In this document: positions 60,251 through 64,000 of the stretch, piece after piece
Numbering within the stretch: the stretch's first letter is position 1
Layout of the letters: the number at the start of each line of letters is the position of its first letter
NCBI GenBank assembly: GCA_947500825.1
Contig: CANMTR010000007.1
Location: forward strand, 1 to 64,000
Reading direction: 5' to 3'
Length of the DNA stretch: 64,000 nt
Source: an uncultured Paracoccaceae bacterium
GTDB lineage: Bacteria > Pseudomonadota > Alphaproteobacteria > Rhodobacterales > Rhodobacteraceae
Position numbers and translations under genes: made by a program
The notes under the pieces: model-generated
Databases searched by the model: none
What the model saw: the letters and a program-made list of their open reading frames with translations, nothing else
Told to the model about the DNA's origin: nothing

Positions 60251-61041
60251 ACGACGCCCCAGACGAAGAGGCCGGCCGCGTCCGCGGCGGCGATCGTGTC
60301 CTCCCGGTCCAGGATCAGGACGCCCCCGGCCTCGACGGCGATTCCCGCCAGGCCCGCGGCCGTGGCAAGGCGCACCGTCTCGGGCCCGATCGCGGGCAGG
60401 TCGACGCGCCGGTCCTGCCCGGACTTGGGGCGTTTCATCACGAGGCCTCCGCCAGGCACCGGTGGCCCGTCCTCGCGCAGGGCGGCCACGCTTTCGAGCA
60501 TCCAGTCGGTGCCGGGCAGCGCCTCGACCGCCAGGACATGACCGCCCGCCACCACGCAGCCCTGCCCCAGATCCGCCGCGCCGGTGATGGAAAGGAGGGC
60601 GGTCGCCCGGCGCGCGTCACGCTCCGCCGCCCCGTCCGGGCCGACGGCACCCAACGCCCCCTCCCCGGCCAGGAGCTCGGGCACGAGTTCCGCCGCGCCG
60701 ACGACCTCCATCCCGGCCTCCTCGAACAGCTCGACCACGACCCCGAGGGCCGCGTCGTCCCCCCCGGCCATGGCGGCCTGGATGCGCGGCACCAGCGGCA
60801 GGGTCGCGGGATGCAGGCGGGCGGGGTCTACGGATGGGCGCCGGATCGCCCCGGCGAAGCAGACCCGGCCGATGCCGCGGGCGGGCAGGTCGGCCAGAAC
60901 ACGGCCCAGCTCCTCGATCCCGAAGGACGGCACGTCGTCGGGCCCGAAGCCCGCCACGCCCAGGGCCTCCGCGTCGGGCCGCGCGGCGCGCAGCACCCGG
61001 GGAAGCTCTCCCGCGCCCAGGATCAGGGCCAGATCGCTCAC
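60247..61041 (-). CDS. lpxI: UDP-2,3-diacylglucosamine pyrophosphatase LpxI
   Basis: A 264-residue enzyme that replaces LpxH in many alphaproteobacteria, making lipid X. The N-terminal ALILGAGELPRVL, FAGAIRRPSVDPARL, ADLGQGCVVAGGHVLAVEALPGTDWML and C-terminal VRLATAAGLAGIAVEAGGVLILDRED (listed by ends VRLATAAG and LILDRED) match the family; Asp residues in the C-terminal domain bind metal. It starts at GTG, overlapping the lpxA stop by GTGA. Confidence 0.93.
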   Translation of the reverse strand: MSDLALILGAGELPRVLRAARPDAEALGVAGFGPDDVPSFGIEELGRVLADLPARGIGRVCFAGAIRRPSVDPARLHPATLPLVPRIQAAMAGGDDAALGVVVELFEEAGMEVVGAAELVPELLAGEGALGAVGPDGAAERDARRATALLSITGAADLGQGCVVAGGHVLAVEALPGTDWMLESVAALREDGPPVPGGGLVMKRPKSGQDRRVDLPAIGPETVRLATAAGLAGIAVEAGGVLILDREDTIAAADAAGLFVWGVV

Positions 61042-61835
61042 GGGGTCAGGAACCCGCGTTCGCTGCCCGCGGCGACGAAGCGCACGATTTCCTGCACCAG
61101 GGCGTTGTCGCTCTCTTCTCCCAGACGCGCGGCGCGGTCCTTAAAGGCGCCCTCGCCCGCCGCGAGGGCCTGGAGCGCGTCGCGCAGGGCGGCGATCTCG
61201 TCGCGGGGCACGCCGCGCCGTTTCAACCCGACCAGGTTCAGCCCGTCGAGGACCCCGCTCGGCCCCTGCACCAGGGCATGGGGGATCACGTCCGACGAGA
61301 CCTTGGTCAACCCGCCAATGATCGCGCCCGCCCCGACCCGGACGAACTGGTGCACGCCCGACAGGCCGCCGATGATCGCGCCGTCACCGATCGTGCAGTG
61401 GCCCGCCGCGCCGGAATGGTTCACCATGATTACCCGGTCGCCGATCTGGCAATCGTGGGCCACGTGGGTGCCGGCCATGAACAGGCAATCGTCGCCGACA
61501 CGAGTGACGCCGCCGCCCCCTTCGGTGCCCGGGTTCATCGTGACGTGTTCGCGGATGCGGTTCCGCGCCCCGATCTCCAGCCGCGTCTCCTCGCCCGAGT
61601 ATTTCAGGTCCTGCGGCACCTCGCCCAGGCAGGTGAACGGAAAGACGTGGCTGCCCGGCCCGATCCGCGTGCGCCCGGTGATCACGACGTGGCTCTTGAC
61701 CACCACATCCTCGGCGAGCTCGACCTCCGCCCCCAGGACCGAGAACGGCCCGACCCAGGTATTCGCCCCGACCACCGCGCCGTCCTCGACCAGGGCCTGG
61801 GGGTGGATCTTGGCGCTGGGATGGATGCCGCTCAT
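61038..61835 (-). CDS. lpxA: UDP-N-acetylglucosamine acyltransferase
   Basis: First enzyme of lipid A synthesis, 265 residues. Left-handed beta-helix of hexapeptides from [22 protein letters not shown], the catalytic His in [33 protein letters not shown] and the C-terminal helical bundle ([19 protein letters not shown]) fit LpxA. The start at MSGIHPSAK overlaps the fabZ stop (ATGA). Confidence 0.96.
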   Translation of the reverse strand: MSGIHPSAKIHPQALVEDGAVVGANTWVGPFSVLGAEVELAEDVVVKSHVVITGRTRIGPGSHVFPFTCLGEVPQDLKYSGEETRLEIGARNRIREHVTMNPGTEGGGGVTRVGDDCLFMAGTHVAHDCQIGDRVIMVNHSGAAGHCTIGDGAIIGGLSGVHQFVRVGAGAIIGGLTKVSSDVIPHALVQGPSGVLDGLNLVGLKRRGVPRDEIAALRDALQALAAGEGAFKDRAARLGEESDNALVQEIVRFVAAGSERGFLTP

Positions 61836-62284
61836 TTCGGCGCTTCCATCATCGCCGTGAAGTCGGCTTCGCAGGCGAGTTCGCCATCGACCTCGGCCCG
61901 GCCCTGGAAGCGCCACACCTTGCCACCGCCGCGCTTGGTGGTGATCCTGAGCGTCAGCACATCGCCGGGAACGACCTTGCGGCGGAACTTGGCCCCCTCG
62001 ATCCCCATGAAGTAGACGAGGAACCGACGGTCGGCGAGGTCTTGCGCCACGCCCACCATCACGGCGGCCGTCTGCGCCATCGCCTCGATGATGGTGACGC
62101 CGGGCATGATCGGCGCGCCCGGGAAATGGCCCTGGAAATGCGGCTCGTTGAAGGTGACGTTCTTGATCCCGAGGGCCGATTTCGACCCGTCGATCTCCTC
62201 CACCCGGTCGATCAGCAGGAACGGGTAGCGGTGCGGGATGATGCGCTGGATCAGGTCGATATCGGCCCGGGCGAGGTCGGACAT
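61832..62284 (-). CDS. fabZ: 3-hydroxyacyl-ACP dehydratase FabZ
   Basis: A 150-residue hot-dog dehydratase of fatty-acid elongation. [16 protein letters not shown], active-site His in [16 protein letters not shown], catalytic Glu in TIIEAMAQ, and FRRKVVPGD are standard. It competes with LpxA/LpxD for hydroxyacyl-ACP, which explains its place in the lipid A run. GGAGGCTCC precedes ATG. Confidence 0.95.
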   Translation of the reverse strand: MSDLARADIDLIQRIIPHRYPFLLIDRVEEIDGSKSALGIKNVTFNEPHFQGHFPGAPIMPGVTIIEAMAQTAAVMVGVAQDLADRRFLVYFMGIEGAKFRRKVVPGDVLTLRITTKRGGGKVWRFQGRAEVDGELACEADFTAMMEAPK

Positions 62285-62344
62285 GGAGCCTCCGTCAGAT
62301 GTCGCGCGAGCCTTACCAAGGCCGGCCCTCCGCGGCAAGAAAGC

Positions 62345-62869
62345 CTATGGGCCCTCCGTTCCGTCGCCAATCGTGGCATCGATCCGCCCGATGGCGCGTC
62401 CGGTGACATCGGCCTCGTCGCCCACCGACAGGACCACCCGCCGATCGAGCAGGATCGAGGCATCCACCGCCTCCAGCAGGTCAGACAGCACCGGCGCCAC
62501 GCGCGTCGCGAAGTCCTGGCGCGCCTCCTCCTGGAAACCCGCGAGGGCGCGGGCCTTCGCGTCCTGCTCGGCACGGATGCCGCTCACCTTGTCGTCGAAC
62601 GCCTGCGCGCGCTCGCGGAACTCCGCGGGCGCGAGCGTGGGGCGCAGGTCGGTCAAAGCGCGTTCCTCGGCCACGAGTTCGGCCTCGATGCGGCGATTCT
62701 CCTTCGCAAGATCCGCCCCGCGCCGGTCTATCTCCGACAGGACGCGCTGGCCGTAGGCGCTCTCCTGGAACATCCGTTCCTGGTCCACCACGGCGATTCC
62801 GCCCTGCTGGGCGGGTGCCGGCCCCGCCAGCACCGCCACGAGGGCGAGGGTGGCGAGGACGCGGATCAA
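62345..62869 (-). CDS. OmpH/Skp family periplasmic chaperone
   Basis: A 174-residue protein with a signal peptide (AGPAPA-Q), then IAVVDQERMFQESAYGQRVL, a charged coiled-coil region (about 45-125) and a C-terminal GRAIGRIDATI strand. It holds unfolded outer-membrane proteins for BamA. The only start consistent with the signal peptide is a rare TTG that overlaps the bamA stop (TTGA), so expression probably depends on translation of bamA. Confidence 0.87.
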   Translation of the reverse strand: MIRVLATLALVAVLAGPAPAQQGGIAVVDQERMFQESAYGQRVLSEIDRRGADLAKENRRIEAELVAEERALTDLRPTLAPAEFRERAQAFDDKVSGIRAEQDAKARALAGFQEEARQDFATRVAPVLSDLLEAVDASILLDRRVVLSVGDEADVTGRAIGRIDATIGDGTEGP

Positions 62870-64000
62870 AATTCGGTGGAGATCGTCACGTTGAAGTTGC
62901 GCGGCTCGTCATACTCCTCGGACTGGAGTTGCTCGGCGAAGTTAAAGCGCAGCGGACCGATCGGCGTGGTCCAGAACAGGGAAACGCCGACGGAAGACCT
63001 CAGCGCGAAGTCGTCGTCGACCTGGTTGCCGTCGAAGCCGTCGGTATCCTCCAGGCTCCAGACCGAGCCCGCGTCCAGGAACACACCGCCGCGGATGCCG
63101 TACTCCTCCGGCAGGCCAATCGGGAAATCCGCCTCGAACCGGGCCACGGCGTAGTAGTTGCCGCCCAGCGCGTCCTCGTTCGGGGCCTCCCTGTCCCGCG
63201 GGCCCACGCCCAGGGGCTCGAAGCCGCGAAGCTGGCGCGAGGAGAGGAAGAAGCGGTCGGTAAGGCGCGTGGTGTAGTCGTTGATCCCGTGGATAGCCCC
63301 GCCCTCGAAGGTCGCGCTCAGGTTGACCTCCTCGTCGGCCACGGCGCGCTCGTAGCGGGCGAGCGCGCGCGTTTCCACGTAGTCCACGTCGCCGCCGACC
63401 CCGGCGAAGTCCTGGCTGAAGCGCAGCAAGATCCCCGAGGTCGGGTCGAGCCCGCCACGCCGCGTGTCGTAGGAATAGGAATAACCGATGGCGGAGGTCA
63501 GCTCCTCGCCGGCCTCTCGGCGCAGGATGGGAGAGCTGCGCGTGGTCACGTCCGAGATCTCGTCCTGCGAGTAGAGGTAGCGCAGTTGCAGGCGCCCGTT
63601 GCGGCTGATCGGGAACGTCAGCGACGGCGAGAACCCGATCGAGCGGGTGTTGTAGGCCGCCTGGTCGTAGTCGGACGTCTCGTAGAAGACCTCGATCTGG
63701 CCCGTCAGGTCGCGGCCGAACAGGGCCGGCTCGGCGAAGGAGATGCTGGCGCTGTCGGCATCGGTGCCGGTCGTGACGTTGAACGACAGGTACTGGCCCC
63801 GGCCGAGGAAGTTGCGCTCGGTCAGTCCCAGGCTCAGCCCGAAGCCGGAGTCGGTCGAGTACGAGCCGCCGAAGCTGAGGCTGCCGGTGGGTTGCTCCAC
63901 CACGTCGACGTCGACGATCACCTGGCCGGAGGTCGTTCCCTCGCGCGCCTCCACCTGGGCATCGGAGAAGTAGCCCAGCGCGCGGATGCGCTCGGCCGCC
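62866..64000 (-). CDS. bamA: outer membrane protein assembly factor BamA (C-terminal part)
   Basis: The last 378 residues, running off the right edge. The fragment starts within the fifth POTRA domain (RIRALGYFSDAQVEAREG), followed by the 16-strand beta-barrel from about GSLSFGGSYSTDSGFGLSLG. The loop-6 motif is LRGFEPLGVGPRD (RGF). The chain ends NVTISTEF, with the terminal Phe of outer-membrane barrels. It inserts beta-barrel proteins into the outer membrane. It heads the ompH-fabZ-lpxA-lpxI-lpxB run. Confidence 0.95.
   Translation of the reverse strand, partial: AAERIRALGYFSDAQVEAREGTTSGQVIVDVDVVEQPTGSLSFGGSYSTDSGFGLSLGLTERNFLGRGQYLSFNVTTGTDADSASISFAEPALFGRDLTGQIEVFYETSDYDQAAYNTRSIGFSPSLTFPISRNGRLQLRYLYSQDEISDVTTRSSPILRREAGEELTSAIGYSYSYDTRRGGLDPTSGILLRFSQDFAGVGGDVDYVETRALARYERAVADEEVNLSATFEGGAIHGINDYTTRLTDRFFLSSRQLRGFEPLGVGPRDREAPNEDALGGNYYAVARFEADFPIGLPEEYGIRGGVFLDAGSVWSLEDTDGFDGNQVDDDFALRSSVGVSLFWTTPIGPLRFNFAEQLQSEEYDEPRNFNVTISTEF

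Overview
The window is high-GC alphaproteobacterial chromosome, most likely from the order Rhodobacterales (Roseobacter type). The basis is the combination of ctrA beside sciP, the bamA-ompH-fabZ-lpxA-lpxI-lpxB lipid A block, an IalB-family protein, a VPLPA-CTERM protein, purB next to a small secreted protein, and many Tat-type leaders. The genus cannot be fixed from the sequence alone. The left edge falls in apparently non-coding DNA. The right edge cuts bamA.

Layout. 1-0.68 kb: no recognisable gene, only palindromes, ending in tRNA-Arg(TCT). 0.86-3.6 kb: periplasmic Cu/Zn SOD and an acetate-type sodium symporter with its DUF4212 small subunit. 3.9-5.9 kb: DEAD-box RNA helicase. 5.9-17.8 kb: an eleven-gene sugar locus. 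It holds an exported flavin oxidoreductase pair, an exported DUF1080 protein, two exported TIM-barrel proteins, a ribose-type ABC importer, a Gfo/Idh/MocA dehydrogenase, a cytosolic TIM-barrel isomerase, and a divergent LacI repressor with two candidate operators. 17.8-26.4 kb: tRNA-Cys, trpE, PpiD-like chaperone, SYLF lipoprotein, a 3-hydroxyisobutyrate-dehydrogenase-type reductase, penicillin acylase and IalB. 26.6-29.2 kb: lpxD with a dedicated ACP and a ketoacyl synthase. 29.2-38.3 kb: L,D-transpeptidase, DUF882 protein, gap, two tandem 50-residue proteins, DUF6314 protein, purB, a small secreted protein, a divergent fliG, a lipid A-type acyltransferase and a DUF1223 protein. 38.5-46.8 kb: acnA, MOSC protein, two metallo-beta-lactamase-fold paralogues, LprI-like protein, AstE/AspA-type hydrolase and ettA. 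46.8-52.4 kb: an accessory-looking stretch of small genes (VPLPA-CTERM protein, two small basic proteins, cold-shock protein, BrnA-like protein, two small membrane proteins) with orphan ParA, ExoD and MltB. 52.4-64 kb: recG, ligA, ctrA, sciP, mnmA, then the lipid A/outer-membrane block into bamA.

How the parts work together. The most interesting unit is the 5.9-17.8 kb locus. Its families match the recently recognised oxidative (3-keto-sugar) routes of glycoside breakdown: an FAD dehydrogenase oxidises a sugar hydroxyl, DUF1080 and AP-endonuclease-2-type barrels carry out elimination or hydration, and the product is imported and finished by Gfo/Idh/MocA and isomerase enzymes. Here the oxidation and DUF1080 steps carry export signals, and a LacI repressor appears to control both halves through matching operators. 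The substrate is not evident. The envelope genes together (lpxD, lpxA, lpxI, lpxB, fabZ, an LpxL-like acyltransferase, bamA, ompH, PpiD-like, L,D-transpeptidase, MltB) cover much of outer-membrane and peptidoglycan biogenesis. ctrA and sciP form an adjacent regulator/antagonist pair with a near-consensus CtrA box in the ctrA leader.
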